The position numbers and the translations under genes were made by a program. From positions 558,001-622,000 of the forward strand of contig NZ_JAATEJ010000001.1 of assembly GCF_012034175.1 (NCBI RefSeq): a stretch of 64,000 nt of DNA, in the 5' to 3' direction. Under the pieces are notes generated by a model. It did no database searches. It was not told where the DNA came from and was given only the letters and a program-made list of their open reading frames with translations. Positions 1 to 8,973 of this stretch are shown piece after piece (position 1 is the first letter of the stretch; each line of letters starts with the position of its first letter). The DNA is from Actinacidiphila epipremni (GTDB lineage Bacteria > Actinomycetota > Actinomycetes > Streptomycetales > Streptomycetaceae).

Positions 1-476
1 AATTTCCAGCCGCCGTCCTTGCGGTAGAGCTCGCCGCAGTTCAGCGCGGTCTCCGCGCCGGTGTCGGGGCGTACGTCGAAGCTCACCAGGGGCGCGGCGG
101 CCGGCGAGGCGGTGTCGTAGAGCAGCACGCACAGGTCCCTGACCAGCCGGAACGGCCCACCGTCGCAGGACGCGGCGACGACCACCCGCTCGACGGCCGG
201 CTCCAGCGCCGCCAGGTCCACCTCGACGGTGTCGGTCAGGCCCTCGGCGACCCGGGATTTGGGCAGGTGGCGGGCCACGCCCGAGGGGTGCCGCGGCTCG
301 TTGTAGAAGACGAAGTCGGCGTCCGAGCGCACCCGGCCGTCCCGGCCGAGCAGCAGCAGGCAGGCGTCCACGTCCGGTGTGCCGGTGCCGGGGGACCAGC
401 GCAGCACCGCGCGGATGCCCGGGGCGTCCAGGGCGACGTTCGAGCCCTTCACCATCACGTGCGTCATGCCCGTCAT
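1..476 (-). CDS. TerD-family protein, 3' part outside window
   Basis: The reading frame runs off the left edge, so only the first ~158 residues are visible. TerD proteins are calcium-binding beta-sandwich proteins of the tellurite/stress (Ter) systems. Seen here are the family-typical stretches ALDAPGIRAVLRWSPG near the N-terminus, DADFVFYNEP around residue 55, and a VEVDLAALEPAVERVVV strand region. The ATG at 476 is preceded by GGAAGG at five-base spacing; an in-frame ATG at 467 is the alternative. It diverges from the aldolase-PRTase-HAD genes, which fits the Ter-associated clusters of actinobacteria. Full length and any fused C-terminal domain cannot be judged. Confidence 0.85.
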   Translation of the reverse strand, partial: MTGMTHVMVKGSNVALDAPGIRAVLRWSPGTGTPDVDACLLLLGRDGRVRSDADFVFYNEPRHPSGVARHLPKSRVAEGLTDTVEVDLAALEPAVERVVVAASCDGGPFRLVRDLCVLLYDTASPAAAPLVSFDVRPDTGAETALNCGELYRKDGGWK

Positions 477-739
477 CCTGCCCTTCCCGCGGGCCGCCCC
501 ACAACGCCGGGCCCCGGCGGCGGTGCGTACCGGCTCCGTCACACGGTGCGGCGCCGGGCGGCCCGGCGGCGCTTCCGGAATGCCCCACTCCGCCGTACGG
601 TGTCCCGCACACCCGACGTCACCGCGCCGACCTGCGGTGGTTACGTGTTTTTCACGTGCGGTGGGAACGTCTGATGCATGCTCGCCCGTACGATAATCGG
701 CCAGATGTCCTCAAGGACCCTATCTCGCCGCCCGTGACC

Positions 740-787
740 CGGACCGCGAACCGGGCCTCGTCACGGACCGCGAACCGGACCTCGTCC
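740..787. repeat. Two-copy 24-bp tandem repeat in divergent promoter region
   Basis: Units at 740-763 and 764-787 differ at two positions and share GGACCGCGAACCGG. They lie in the 361-bp gap (477-837) between the divergent TerD and aldolase genes, so they could be paired regulator sites for the aldolase operon. Nothing else gene-like is seen in this gap. Confidence 0.6.
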
Positions 788-837
788 GCGAGCGTCTTTT
801 CCAGCACTTTGCAGCCCGTACCGTGAAAGGGGGCGCC

Positions 838-2013
838 ATGCGACACTTCGGTCAGCTCGAACCGCAGACCAGGCAGGAGCTGTTCCACATCGAGCCGCGG
901 GAGTTCACCGCGGATTCGTCCGCCGGCACACTCGCCGCGGCACTCGGCGCCACCCTCTACAGCCCCGCGACCCGGCCCACCCTCGCCGAGGACGTGCTCA
1001 AGCAGGCCGCCCGCGGGGTCGTCTCCATGGTGCTGTGCCTGGAGGACTCCATCGACGACCGCGACGTCGAGGCCGGCGAGGCCAACATCGTCCGGCACTT
1101 CCGCGACCTCGCCGACCGGCCCGGCGCCGCCGAGCGGCTGCCGCTGCTGTTCATCCGGGTCCGCACCCCCTGGCAGATCACCGACCTGACCGCGCGGCTC
1201 GGCGACTGCGTGGCGCTGCTGTCCGGCTTCGTGCTGCCCAAGTTCACCGAGGAGTCCGGCGTCCCCTTCCTGGAGGCGCTCGCCGAGGCCGAGGCCGCGT
1301 GCGGGCGGCGGCTGTTCGCCATGCCCGTGCTGGAGTCGCCCGAGCTGATGCACCTGGAGAGCCGGGTCGAGACGCTCAACGGCATCTCCCGCACCGTCGA
1401 CAAGTACCGCGAGCGGGTGCTCGCGCTGCGGCTGGGCGTCACCGACTTCTGCTCCTCCTACGGCATCCGCCGCGGGCCCGCCATGACCGCCTACGACGTG
1501 CAGATCGTCGCCTCGGTCATCGCCGACGTCGTCAACGTCCTCGGCCGGGCCGACGGCAGCGGCTTCACCGTCACCGGGCCGGTCTGGGAGTACTTCCGGC
1601 ACCAGGAGCGGATCTTCAAGCCGCAGCTGCGCCGCAGCCCCTTCGCCGCCGGCGAGTCCGAGGACCTGCGCGAGCAGCTGCTGGAGCGCGACATGGACGG
1701 CCTGCTGCGGGAGATCGAGCTCGACCGCGCCAACGGGCTCCAGGGCAAGACCTGCATCCACCCCACGCACGTCCCCGTCGTGCACGCGCTGAGCGTCGTC
1801 ACGCACGAGGAGTACACCGACGCCGCCGACATCCTGCACGTGGACCGCAGCGGCGGCGGGGTGCTGCGCTCGGCGTACACGAACAAGATGAACGAGGTCA
1901 AGCCGCACCGGGCGTGGGCCGAGCGCACGATCCTGCGGGCCGAGGCGTTCGGGGTCGCGCGGGACGGGATCAGCTTCGTCGAGCTGCTTGCGGCCTGCCT
2001 GCCGGCCGGCTGA
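838..2013 (+). CDS. HpcH/HpaI aldolase / citrate lyase beta-like protein (Ter cluster)
   Basis: 391 aa. It resembles the CitE-like TIM-barrel C-C lyases found in TerD-linked biosynthetic operons, which act on an unknown acyl or keto-acid substrate. Visible family marks are the N-terminal segment LYSPATRPTLAEDV, the acidic strand VLCLEDSIDD near residue 65, a central LRLGVTDFCSSYG stretch and GKTCIHPTHVPVVH near residue 305, a conserved CitE-type motif. An upstream in-frame GTG (823) exists, but the ATG at 838 has AAAGGGGG just upstream and is preferred. The next gene starts six bases downstream, so they form one operon. Its role in making a nucleoside-like metabolite is inferred from the Ter literature and the neighbours. 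Confidence 0.85.
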   Translation: MRHFGQLEPQTRQELFHIEPREFTADSSAGTLAAALGATLYSPATRPTLAEDVLKQAARGVVSMVLCLEDSIDDRDVEAGEANIVRHFRDLADRPGAAERLPLLFIRVRTPWQITDLTARLGDCVALLSGFVLPKFTEESGVPFLEALAEAEAACGRRLFAMPVLESPELMHLESRVETLNGISRTVDKYRERVLALRLGVTDFCSSYGIRRGPAMTAYDVQIVASVIADVVNVLGRADGSGFTVTGPVWEYFRHQERIFKPQLRRSPFAAGESEDLREQLLERDMDGLLREIELDRANGLQGKTCIHPTHVPVVHALSVVTHEEYTDAADILHVDRSGGGVLRSAYTNKMNEVKPHRAWAERTILRAEAFGVARDGISFVELLAACLPAG

Positions 2014-2019
2014 CCAGGC

Positions 2020-4722
2020 ATGCTTGTAGCAGACATGAAATCCACCGAAGAAGAGCCCGTACGCGACGCCGACCCGGGCCCGGCCCCGGTTCCTGCCGGC
2101 GGCCCTGCCGTGCCCTGGACGGGGCAGTGGGTCGCCGACCGGCTGGGCATAGCCCTGCACGGCGAAGGACTGCCCGAGCTGCTGGGCCTGGCCCTGCGGC
2201 GCAACCCCAAGCGCGCCCACCTGCTGGTGTCCAACGTGCTCGGCAAGCATGTGCCGCAGCGCCCCGGCACGGTCTACGGGCACGCCTACGACCTGGGCCT
2301 GCGGGTGCGCGCCCTGCTGGGCGAGCAGGACGCCGCCCGGGCCGTCGTCGTCGGCTACGCCGAGACCGCGACCGGCCTCGGGCACGCCGTCGCGGACGGC
2401 GTCGGCCGCGTGCCGTACCTGCACTCCACCCGGCGCGAGGTGCCGGGCCTGGCCTCCGGCGGCGCCTTCCAGGAGGAGCACAGCCACGCCACCGGCCACC
2501 TGCTGCTGCCCGCCGAGCCCGGGCTGCTCGCCGGCGACGGGCCGCTGGTGCTGGTGGACGACGAGTTCTCCACCGGGCAGACGGTGCTCAACACCATCCG
2601 CGACCTGCACGCCCGGCACCCGCGCGGCCGTTACGTCGTCGTCGCCCTCACCGACATGCGCTCACCCGCCGACCACGCCCGCCTCACCGCTTTCGCGGCG
2701 GAACTGGGCGCCCGGGTGGACGTCCTGTCACTGGCCGCGGGGACGGTGACGCTCCCGGAGGGCGTGCTGGCGAGCGCCCAGGCGCTGGTGGCGGCGTGGG
2801 GGGAGGGCGGCCCTGCCGGGGCTTCCGCGGGTGGGGCTGCGTCCGCGGGCATCTGCGGCGCCGCGGCTGCCGTGGCACCCGGGGCGCCGGTTGCCGTGCC
2901 GGGCGGGTCGCCGGCCGGCGGTGCTCGGGGCGGCGCCTCCGTCGCCGGTGTGCGGCGGGTCGCGCTCGGGTGGCCGGGTGGGGTGCCGGACGGCGGGCGG
3001 CACGGGTTCCTGCCCCGGCACCGGGAGGCGCTGGAGGCGGCGCTGCCCGGGATGGGGCGGCGGATCGCCGCCGCGCTGCCGGCGGGCACCCGGCGGGTGC
3101 TCGTCCTGGGCACCGAGGAGCTGATGTACGCCCCGCTGCGGCTCGCGCAGGCGCTGGAGGCGTACGAGCCCGGCGGAGCGCCCGCAGGCCCGCACGGGGG
3201 CGTCCAGGCGTTTTTCTCGACCACCACCCGCTCGCCCGTCCTCGCGGTCGACGACCCCGGGTACGCGATACGCAGCCGGCTCGTCTTCCCGGCGCACGAC
3301 GACCCCGCGGACGGCGGCTCCACGGAGCGTTACGCCTACAACGTCGCCGGCGGCGGCTTCGACGCCGTCGTCTGCGTCACGGACTCCGCGGGGGACACCC
3401 CCGCGCTGCACGCGCCCGGCGGGCTGCTCGCCCGGCTCGCCCCGCACACCGGCGCGGTGCTGCTGGCCGTCGTGCCCACGTACCTCCCCGCTCTCCCCGG
3501 CGGCGCACCCGCCGCCCCCGCCCCCGCGCCCCACCGCACGACCCTTCGACCGAACGGAAACCCTGGCCTGATGACCGCGACCCCCGCCGAGCCGCTGCGC
3601 GGACCCGCCTTCGGATCGTACGCACCGGACGAGGTGGGCTGGCTGCTCAAGGACCTGTCCGACGTCGCGCTCGAAGCGCCCACCGAAGAGCGCGAGGAGG
3701 CCATACAGAGCGGCGGCGCGCACTACGCCGAGTCGCTGCCCGTCGAATACCAGCCCAGCGCCGAATACCAGGAGCTCTTCAAGGCCGCGCTGGCGACCTC
3801 CGCCGAGCGCATCGCCCGCGCGGTCGGCGCCGTCACCGAGCTGGTGCTCGCCGAGCGCGGGCCCGGCGCGGTGCTGGTGTCGCTGGCCCGGGCCGGCACG
3901 CCCGTCGGGGTGCTGATGCGCCGCTGGGCCCGGCACACCCGCGGCCTGGACCTGCCGCACTACGCCGTCTCCATCGTCCGGGGCCGCGGCATCGACGCGA
4001 CCGCGCTGAGCTGGCTGGCCGCCCACCACCGGGCCGCCGACTGCGTGTTCGTCGACGGCTGGACAGGCAAGGGCGCGATCACCCGCGAACTCGCCGACGC
4101 CGTCGCCGACTTCCCCGGCTTCGACCCGGGGATCGCCGTACTCGCCGACCCCGGCGGCTGCGTGTCCACCTACGGCACCCGCGACGACTTCCTGATCCCC
4201 TCCGCGTGCCTGAACTCCACCGTCTCCGGGCTGGTCTCCCGAACGGTGCTGCGGGCGGACCTCATCGGGCCCGGCGAATTCCACGGGGCGAAGTTCTACC
4301 GGGAGTTGGCGGGCTCCGACGTCTCCGGCCACTTCCTGGACACCGTCACCGCCGCCTTCGACGCCGTCCGCGAAGGTGTCGCCGAAGACGTCAAGTCCCT
4401 GCGCTCGCAGGACCGTTCACCGACGTGGGACGGCTGGCGGGCGGTCGAGCGGATCAGCGAGGAGTACGGCATCGGCGACGTCAACCTCGTCAAGCCCGGC
4501 GTCGGCGAGACGACCCGGGTGCTGCTGCGCCGCGTCCCGTGGAAGATCCTCGCCAAGCGCGGCGCGGGCGCCGACCTTGACCACGTCCGGCTGCTGGCCG
4601 CGCAGCGCGGGGTGCCCGTCGAGGAGACCGGCGACCTGCCGTACTCGTGCGTCGGCCTGATCCACCCGCGCTACACGCGCGGTGCGACCGGCACCGACGG
4701 CAAGGCGGTGGGCGCCAAGTGA
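2020..4722 (+). CDS. Fused phosphoribosyltransferase (TRSP C-terminus) and StiP/PELOTA protein
   Basis: 900 aa with two halves that are usually separate genes. Residues ~30-215 are a phosphoribosyltransferase with the PRPP loop LVLVDDEFSTGQTVLNTI. An A/G/P-rich linker covers ~240-310. A TRSP-type segment follows (VLVLGTEELMYAPLRLA, then SRLVFPAHDD). From Met518 the sequence matches StiP-family proteins (FGSYAPDEVGWLLKDL, VSLARAGTPVGVLMRRW, VFVDGWTGKGAITREL) and ends in a PELOTA-like RNA-binding region (VRLLAAQRGVPVEETG). Met518 lies at 3571, where another frame has TGATGA, so the fusion may be recent or may reflect a frameshift in GC-rich DNA near 3480-3545. The downstream HAD gene overlaps by GTGA. 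Confidence 0.8.
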   Translation: MLVADMKSTEEEPVRDADPGPAPVPAGGPAVPWTGQWVADRLGIALHGEGLPELLGLALRRNPKRAHLLVSNVLGKHVPQRPGTVYGHAYDLGLRVRALLGEQDAARAVVVGYAETATGLGHAVADGVGRVPYLHSTRREVPGLASGGAFQEEHSHATGHLLLPAEPGLLAGDGPLVLVDDEFSTGQTVLNTIRDLHARHPRGRYVVVALTDMRSPADHARLTAFAAELGARVDVLSLAAGTVTLPEGVLASAQALVAAWGEGGPAGASAGGAASAGICGAAAAVAPGAPVAVPGGSPAGGARGGASVAGVRRVALGWPGGVPDGGRHGFLPRHREALEAALPGMGRRIAAALPAGTRRVLVLGTEELMYAPLRLAQALEAYEPGGAPAGPHGGVQAFFSTTTRSPVLAVDDPGYAIRSRLVFPAHDDPADGGSTERYAYNVAGGGFDAVVCVTDSAGDTPALHAPGGLLARLAPHTGAVLLAVVPTYLPALPGGAPAAPAPAPHRTTLRPNGNPGLMTATPAEPLRGPAFGSYAPDEVGWLLKDLSDVALEAPTEEREEAIQSGGAHYAESLPVEYQPSAEYQELFKAALATSAERIARAVGAVTELVLAERGPGAVLVSLARAGTPVGVLMRRWARHTRGLDLPHYAVSIVRGRGIDATALSWLAAHHRAADCVFVDGWTGKGAITRELADAVADFPGFDPGIAVLADPGGCVSTYGTRDDFLIPSACLNSTVSGLVSRTVLRADLIGPGEFHGAKFYRELAGSDVSGHFLDTVTAAFDAVREGVAEDVKSLRSQDRSPTWDGWRAVERISEEYGIGDVNLVKPGVGETTRVLLRRVPWKILAKRGAGADLDHVRLLAAQRGVPVEETGDLPYSCVGLIHPRYTRGATGTDGKAVGAK

Positions 4723-5534
4723 ACCGCCCCGCCGACCGTACCGTCGTCGCCAGCGACCTGGACCGCACCCTCGTCTACTCCTCCGCCGCGCTGGCCCTGT
4801 CCATGCCCGACGAGGAGGCGCCGCGGCTGCTGTGCGTCGAGGTCCACGAGAGCCGGCCGCTGTCGTACATGACCGAGACCGCGGGCCGGCTGCTGGCCGA
4901 ACTCGCCGACACCGCGCGCTTCGTGCCCGCCACCACCCGCACCCGCAAGCAGTACCGGCGGATCAACCTGCCGTGCCCGCAGCCCAGTTACGCCATCTGC
5001 GCCAACGGCGGCCATCTGCTGGTCAACGGCCGCACCGACCACGACTGGAACGCCGAGATGCGCCGCCGGCTCGCCGACGGCTCCGCGCCGCTCGCCGAGA
5101 TCCGCGCGCACCTGGCCCTCACCGCCGACCCGGAGTGGCTGCGCAAGGAGCGCATCGCCGAGGAGCTGTTCGCCTACCTGGTCGTGGACCGGGAGCGGCT
5201 GCCCGTCGGGTGGGTCAAGGAACTCGCCGGGTGGGCCGAGCCGTTGGGCTGGACGGTCTCGCTCCAGGGCCGCAAGGTCTACGCGGTGCCCAAGCCGCTG
5301 TCCAAGAGCGCCGCCCTGGCCGAGGTCGCCCGCCGCACCGGCGCGCAGCGCATCCTCGCCGCGGGGGATTCGCTGCTGGACATCGACCTGCTCAACGCGG
5401 CGGACTCGGGCTGGACCCCGGGGCACGGCGAGTTGGCCGACACCGGCTGGACGGCCCCGCACGTCACGGCACTCACGACGCCGGGCGTCGCGGCGGGCGA
5501 GCGCATACTGCGGGAGTTCCTGGCGCACGTGTGA
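4719..5534 (+). CDS. HAD-family phosphatase of the Ter cluster
   Basis: 271 aa from a GTG at 4719 that overlaps the upstream stop (GTGA); a longer frame exists upstream but overlaps the previous gene by over 70 bases. HAD motif I is ASDLDRTLVYSS near residue 11, with the nucleophile and acid Asp pair DLD. The C-terminal LAAGDSLLDIDLLNAAD supplies motif IV acids. It probably removes a phosphate from a phosphoribosyl or nucleotide-like intermediate made by the PRTase. That role is known for the cluster only as a prediction. Confidence 0.85.
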   Translation: MNRPADRTVVASDLDRTLVYSSAALALSMPDEEAPRLLCVEVHESRPLSYMTETAGRLLAELADTARFVPATTRTRKQYRRINLPCPQPSYAICANGGHLLVNGRTDHDWNAEMRRRLADGSAPLAEIRAHLALTADPEWLRKERIAEELFAYLVVDRERLPVGWVKELAGWAEPLGWTVSLQGRKVYAVPKPLSKSAALAEVARRTGAQRILAAGDSLLDIDLLNAADSGWTPGHGELADTGWTAPHVTALTTPGVAAGERILREFLAHV

Positions 5535-5562
5535 GGGCCTTGCGGCTCAGGCCCCCCGGGCG

Positions 5563-6189
5563 TCAGCCGCGCGGGTCCACCACCCGGGTGCAGTGGGCCC
5601 GACTGGCCTCGATGCGGCGGGCGTTGGGGCGCTCGCTCGCGGCGATGAAGTCGTGGGCCTCCTCCGGGGTGCGCCCGCCGCGGATGTGCCGGCGCAGCAG
5701 CCGCTGCTCGCGCAGCCGGCGCGGCGTGTCGACGTACCAGAGCTCGTCGAGCAGGTCGCGCACCTGGCTCCAGCCCGGGCCGTCGTCGGCGAGGTAGTTG
5801 CCCTCGGTGACGACCAGGCCCGTGCCGGGCGGCACGACCAGGGCCGCCGCGAGCGGTTCGTCGACCCGCCGGTCGAAGTCCGGCGCGTACACCGGGCGGG
5901 TGCGCTCGGCGCGGATCCGGCCGAGCAGCACGACGTAGCCGTCCACGTCGAAGGTCTCGGGGGCGCCCTTGCGGTCACGCAGGTCCAGGCGGTCCAATTG
6001 CGCGTTGGCCAGGTGGAATCCATCCATCGGGACATACGCGGCCGTGCCCGCGCCGAGCCGTTCGTCGACGCCGGCGACCAGCCGCCGGGCCAGGGTGGAC
6101 TTCCCGGCGGCGGGCGCTCCCACGAGCCCCAGCAGCGCGCGGCGGCCTGGAATGCTGGGCACGAGGGCGACCGCGTCATCGACAAGCAT
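5563..6189 (-). CDS. P-loop nucleoside/nucleotide kinase family protein
   Basis: 208 aa. Walker A is GLVGAPAAGKSTLARRL at residues ~20-36. PMDGFHLANAQLDRL (~54-68) is the substrate-site motif of the uridine-kinase/pantothenate-kinase-like group, and VVTEGNYLADD (~121-131) is the strand before the lid. WYVDTPRRLREQRLLRRH is typical of this actinobacterial subgroup. It likely phosphorylates a nucleoside or sugar, but the substrate is unknown. It converges with the HAD gene and could belong functionally to the nucleoside-like pathway. Confidence 0.85.
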   Translation of the reverse strand: MLVDDAVALVPSIPGRRALLGLVGAPAAGKSTLARRLVAGVDERLGAGTAAYVPMDGFHLANAQLDRLDLRDRKGAPETFDVDGYVVLLGRIRAERTRPVYAPDFDRRVDEPLAAALVVPPGTGLVVTEGNYLADDGPGWSQVRDLLDELWYVDTPRRLREQRLLRRHIRGGRTPEEAHDFIAASERPNARRIEASRAHCTRVVDPRG

Positions 6190-6225
6190 CCCGTCACCCT
6201 AAGCGCCAGACCAGGGAGCAGACTC

Positions 6226-6882
6226 TTGTACCAGACGAAAAACCCGCAGCTCACCCCCGAGCTGTACGCATACGTACTCGACCACAACCCGCTGGACGCG
6301 GTGCAGCGCGAACTCGTCGACGTCACCCACCGGCAGCTCGCCGACGACGCGGGCCTGCAGACCGCGCCGGAGCAGGGCCCGCTGCTGGCGTTCCTGGTCC
6401 GGCTCACCGGGGCGCGGCAGATCGTCGAGGTCGGCACCTTCACCGGCTTCTCCACGCTGTCCATGGCGCAGGCGCTGCCCGAGGGCGGCCGGGTCATCGC
6501 GTGCGACGTCTCCGAGGAGTGGACCGCGTACGGCCGCGAGGCGTGGGCGAAGGCGGGCGTCGCCGACCGCGTCGACCTGCGCATCGCCCCGGCCATCGAC
6601 ACGCTGCGGGCGCTGCCGCAGGACCCGTGGATCGACCTGGTCTTCCTCGACGCGGACAAGGCCTCGTACATCGCCTACTGGGAGGAGCTGGTCCCGCGCA
6701 TGCGCCCGGGCGGCCTGCTCGTCGTCGACAACACCCTCTTCCACGGCGAGGTCACCGACCAGGAGCGGGGCGGCGGGGCCGCGGCGATCCGGGCGTTCAA
6801 CGAGCACGTGCGCGCCGACGCCCGCGTCGAGGACGTGCTGCTGACCGTCGCGGACGGGCTGACGCTGGCCCGCCGGCTGTAG
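6226..6882 (+). CDS. SAM-dependent O-methyltransferase (class I, methyltransf_3 type)
   Basis: 218 aa. SAM-binding motif I is IVEVGTFTGFSTLSMA at residues ~68-83. VIACDVSEEW supplies the acidic ribose-binding residue, DLVFLDADK (~140) the metal-binding Asp, and GGLLVVDNTLFHGEV the next metal ligands. This is the small caffeoyl-CoA-OMT-like group that methylates catechol-like hydroxyls with a divalent metal. The start is a TTG with AGGGAG seven bases upstream; no ATG or GTG with a ribosome site is better placed. It is divergent from the kinase gene. The substrate is unknown. Confidence 0.88.
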   Translation: MYQTKNPQLTPELYAYVLDHNPLDAVQRELVDVTHRQLADDAGLQTAPEQGPLLAFLVRLTGARQIVEVGTFTGFSTLSMAQALPEGGRVIACDVSEEWTAYGREAWAKAGVADRVDLRIAPAIDTLRALPQDPWIDLVFLDADKASYIAYWEELVPRMRPGGLLVVDNTLFHGEVTDQERGGGAAAIRAFNEHVRADARVEDVLLTVADGLTLARRL

Positions 6883-6951
6883 CGGCGCCTTTTCCTGACC
6901 TGCCGGGTCCGGGCGCGAGCCGCTGCGCCCGGGTCCCGCTACCCTGAGGCC

Positions 6952-7170
6952 ATGCCTCGTTACGAATACCGCTGCAAGACGTGCGGCGCGACCTTCGAAA
7001 TGCGCCGCCCCATGGCGCAGTCCGCCGCCCCCGCGCCGTGCCCCCAGGGCCACGACGACACCGTCAAGCTGCTCTCGACGGTCTCCGTGGCCTCCTCCGC
7101 GTCCGCCCCGGCGCCGGCCCCTGCGGGCGGCGCGGGTGGCGGCTGCTGCGGCGGCGGCTGCTGCGCCTGA
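6952..7170 (+). CDS. FmdB-type zinc-ribbon protein
   Basis: 72 aa. It begins MPRYEYRCKTCGATFE, the CxxC knuckle of the FmdB/CxxC_CXXC_SSSS family, with a second ligand region around PCPQGHDD. After an A/P-rich linker it ends in GGGCCGGGCCA, a Cys-rich tail often seen in actinobacterial members. It is probably a small zinc protein with a regulatory or metallochaperone role; the exact function is not known. Confidence 0.8.
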   Translation: MPRYEYRCKTCGATFEMRRPMAQSAAPAPCPQGHDDTVKLLSTVSVASSASAPAPAPAGGAGGGCCGGGCCA

Positions 7171-7285
7171 GCGGGCTCCACGCCTGAGGGCTGGCAGCGC
7201 CTGAGGGCGCCCGGGTCGGCGCCCGGGGTTCGAGTACGGCTGAGGGCGCGCGGGTCGGCGGCGCGTCACGTACGGCTGCGCCTGA

Positions 7286-7479
7286 GGGCGCGCGGGTCGG
7301 CGCCGGGTGCGGTGGCCGGCCGACCGGCGGCCCGGCACCCGCGCGTGCCGCCGGACCCGTACGAGGCGCGTACCGTCGGCGCGGGCGCGCGGGTCGGCGC
7401 CGGGTGCGGTGGCCGGCCGACCGGCGGCCCGGCACCCGCGCGTGCCGCCGGACCCGTACGAGGCGCGTACCGTCGGCGG
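7286..7479. repeat. 97-bp direct tandem repeat, two copies
   Basis: Units at 7286-7382 and 7383-7479 are essentially identical. Shorter related pieces (GAGGGCGCGCGGGTCGGCG) occur at about 7204, 7243 and 7284. The region 7171-7480 has no convincing gene; it separates the FmdB gene from the convergent coiled-coil gene. The repeats may be a recent duplication of a GC-rich terminator-like segment. Confidence 0.8.
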
Positions 7480-7480
7480 C

Positions 7481-8725
7481 CTACGACCGGCCCGCGGCGC
7501 GGTCCTCGCGGATGTTGGACACCACGCGGTTCGCGGTCTCGCGGACCGCGGCGGTCTCGGTGAGGAAGGCCCAGTAGTCCGGGTGCACGCCCTCCAGGGC
7601 GGCGAGCGCGCGATCCAGGCGGGCGACGGCCTCGTCGAGCGGGCGGGCGTGCCGCGGCTCGGGCTGATTGCGGCCCTGCATGGCCAGCCGCTGGGCGTCG
7701 CGGATGACGAAGCGCGTGCGCTCCACCTCCGCCTTCGGGTCCCGGCTGACCTCGTTGAGCCGCTGGAGCCGGTCCCGGGCGGCGCCCACCGCGCCGTCCA
7801 CGTCGTCCATGAGCTGCCGTACCGTCGCGAGCTTCGCCGTCGCCTGCGCCCATTGCTGCGCGTCCCGCGCCTTGCGGGCCTCCGCGAGCGTCGCCTCCGC
7901 CTGCCGTACGGCCTGCGCGGCCTGCTCCGGCACGGTCTGGAGGTCCTGCCAGCACGCGACGGAGAAGCGCCGCCGCAGCTCGCTCAGCACGGGCGCGACG
8001 CCTTCCGCGCGGGTGCCGAGCGCCTGGACCCGGGTGCGCAGCGAGACCAGCCGCTTGTCGATCTCCCGGGCCTGCTCCGGGAGCCGGTCGGCCTCGGCGC
8101 GTACCGCCTCCGCCTTGCGGCGGATGTCGTCGGCGCGCTGCACCGTCTCCTTGACGCCGTGCTTGGCGGCGCCCTCGTTCAGCTTGGTCAGCTCCGGGGC
8201 GAGGGCGGCCAGCCGCGCGGCCAGGTCGTCCGCGGCCAGCCCCGCCGCCCGTACCGCGTCCAGCGCCTGGCTGGCGGCCAGCAGCGCCTGCTTGGCCTGC
8301 TCCCGGGCCGGGGCGAGCCGGGCGAGCTGCGTCTCGGCGCGGTCCAGCAGCGGCGCCGTCTGCGCCTGGTAGCGCTCCAGCTCCGTCCTGACGTTGACCA
8401 GGTCGTCCTTCGCGCGGTTGAGCTCCCCGATCGCCCGCCCCGCGGCGCCGTGGTCCAGGTCGTCCCGGTCGATGTCGTGCGCGTCCACCGTACGGATGTA
8501 CGCCGCGCTGACCTGGTCGATCCGGTCCTTGAGCGCCTGGAAGCCGGCGAGCGCGCGGCGTGCCTCCGCGGACTGCTCGACCGCCTTGATCGTCTCGATG
8601 GAGATCTCCAGCTCGCGCTGCGCGGTGTCCAGCTCGTAGAAGGCCTGCGCGGCGGCGTCCTTCGCGGCCTGCGCCTCGGCACGCTGGTTGTCGCCGCGCC
8701 GCCACCACGAACGTGCCGTCGTCAC
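7481..8725 (-). CDS. Conserved coiled-coil protein of unknown function
   Basis: 414 aa from a GTG at 8725 (VTTARSWWRRGDNQRAEAQ). The protein is almost entirely helical, with long heptad-rich Ala/Glu/Arg/Leu stretches, no signal peptide, no membrane segment and no catalytic motif. A short WWRR basic patch near the N-terminus and a tail ending NIREDRAAGRS are the only non-coiled parts. It looks like the conserved Streptomyces cytoplasmic coiled-coil proteins seen near tRNA genes. No function can be assigned. Confidence 0.7.
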   Translation of the reverse strand: MTTARSWWRRGDNQRAEAQAAKDAAAQAFYELDTAQRELEISIETIKAVEQSAEARRALAGFQALKDRIDQVSAAYIRTVDAHDIDRDDLDHGAAGRAIGELNRAKDDLVNVRTELERYQAQTAPLLDRAETQLARLAPAREQAKQALLAASQALDAVRAAGLAADDLAARLAALAPELTKLNEGAAKHGVKETVQRADDIRRKAEAVRAEADRLPEQAREIDKRLVSLRTRVQALGTRAEGVAPVLSELRRRFSVACWQDLQTVPEQAAQAVRQAEATLAEARKARDAQQWAQATAKLATVRQLMDDVDGAVGAARDRLQRLNEVSRDPKAEVERTRFVIRDAQRLAMQGRNQPEPRHARPLDEAVARLDRALAALEGVHPDYWAFLTETAAVRETANRVVSNIREDRAAGRS

Positions 8726-8898
8726 CGTGAGTCTCTCTCCCCGCGCTCGCCGCCCACCACCGTCGGCTCCATCCTCCCACCCACCCGCCCCGAACACACG
8801 GCCCGGTCCTTCCCCCAGGTCCGCCCCCCGTACACACCCCCGTATGCCCTTGCCCACCCTCCCCCGCGGCAAGGTAACCTGTGACGTCGCAACCTGCG

Positions 8899-8970
8899 GG
8901 GCGTGTAGCTCAGTGGTAGAGCGCCGCCCTTACAAGGCGGATGTCGGCGGTTCGAAACCGTCCACGCCCA
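8899..8970 (+). tRNA. tRNA-Val (anticodon UAC)
   Basis: Full cloverleaf in 72 nt: acceptor GGGCGTG pairs with CACGCCC, D arm GCTC/GAGC, anticodon stem CCGCC/GGCGG with loop CTTACAA, T arm GGCGG/CCGTC with TTCGAAA. No CCA is encoded. The gene is intact because the integrated element restores the 3' part. A GC-rich promoter-like stretch ends at about 8890. Confidence 0.95.
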
Positions 8971-8973
8971 CCC
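8918..8973. other. attL core inside tRNA-Val
   Basis: 56 bp identical to 49361-49416. It covers the tRNA from the D arm to the 3' end plus CCC. The bases outside differ on both sides (T versus A before, T versus C after), which fixes the core limits. It is typical for tyrosine integrases that use tRNA 3' halves. Confidence 0.93.

Noticed and set aside
652..2619. A 655-codon minus-strand frame over the aldolase gene
   Set aside because: Gly/Val/Leu shadow frame with no start context or family motif.
1035..4580. A 1181-codon open frame overlapping the Ter genes in another frame
   Set aside because: Arg/Ala/Pro-rich shadow typical of high-GC DNA; the real frames carry clear family motifs.
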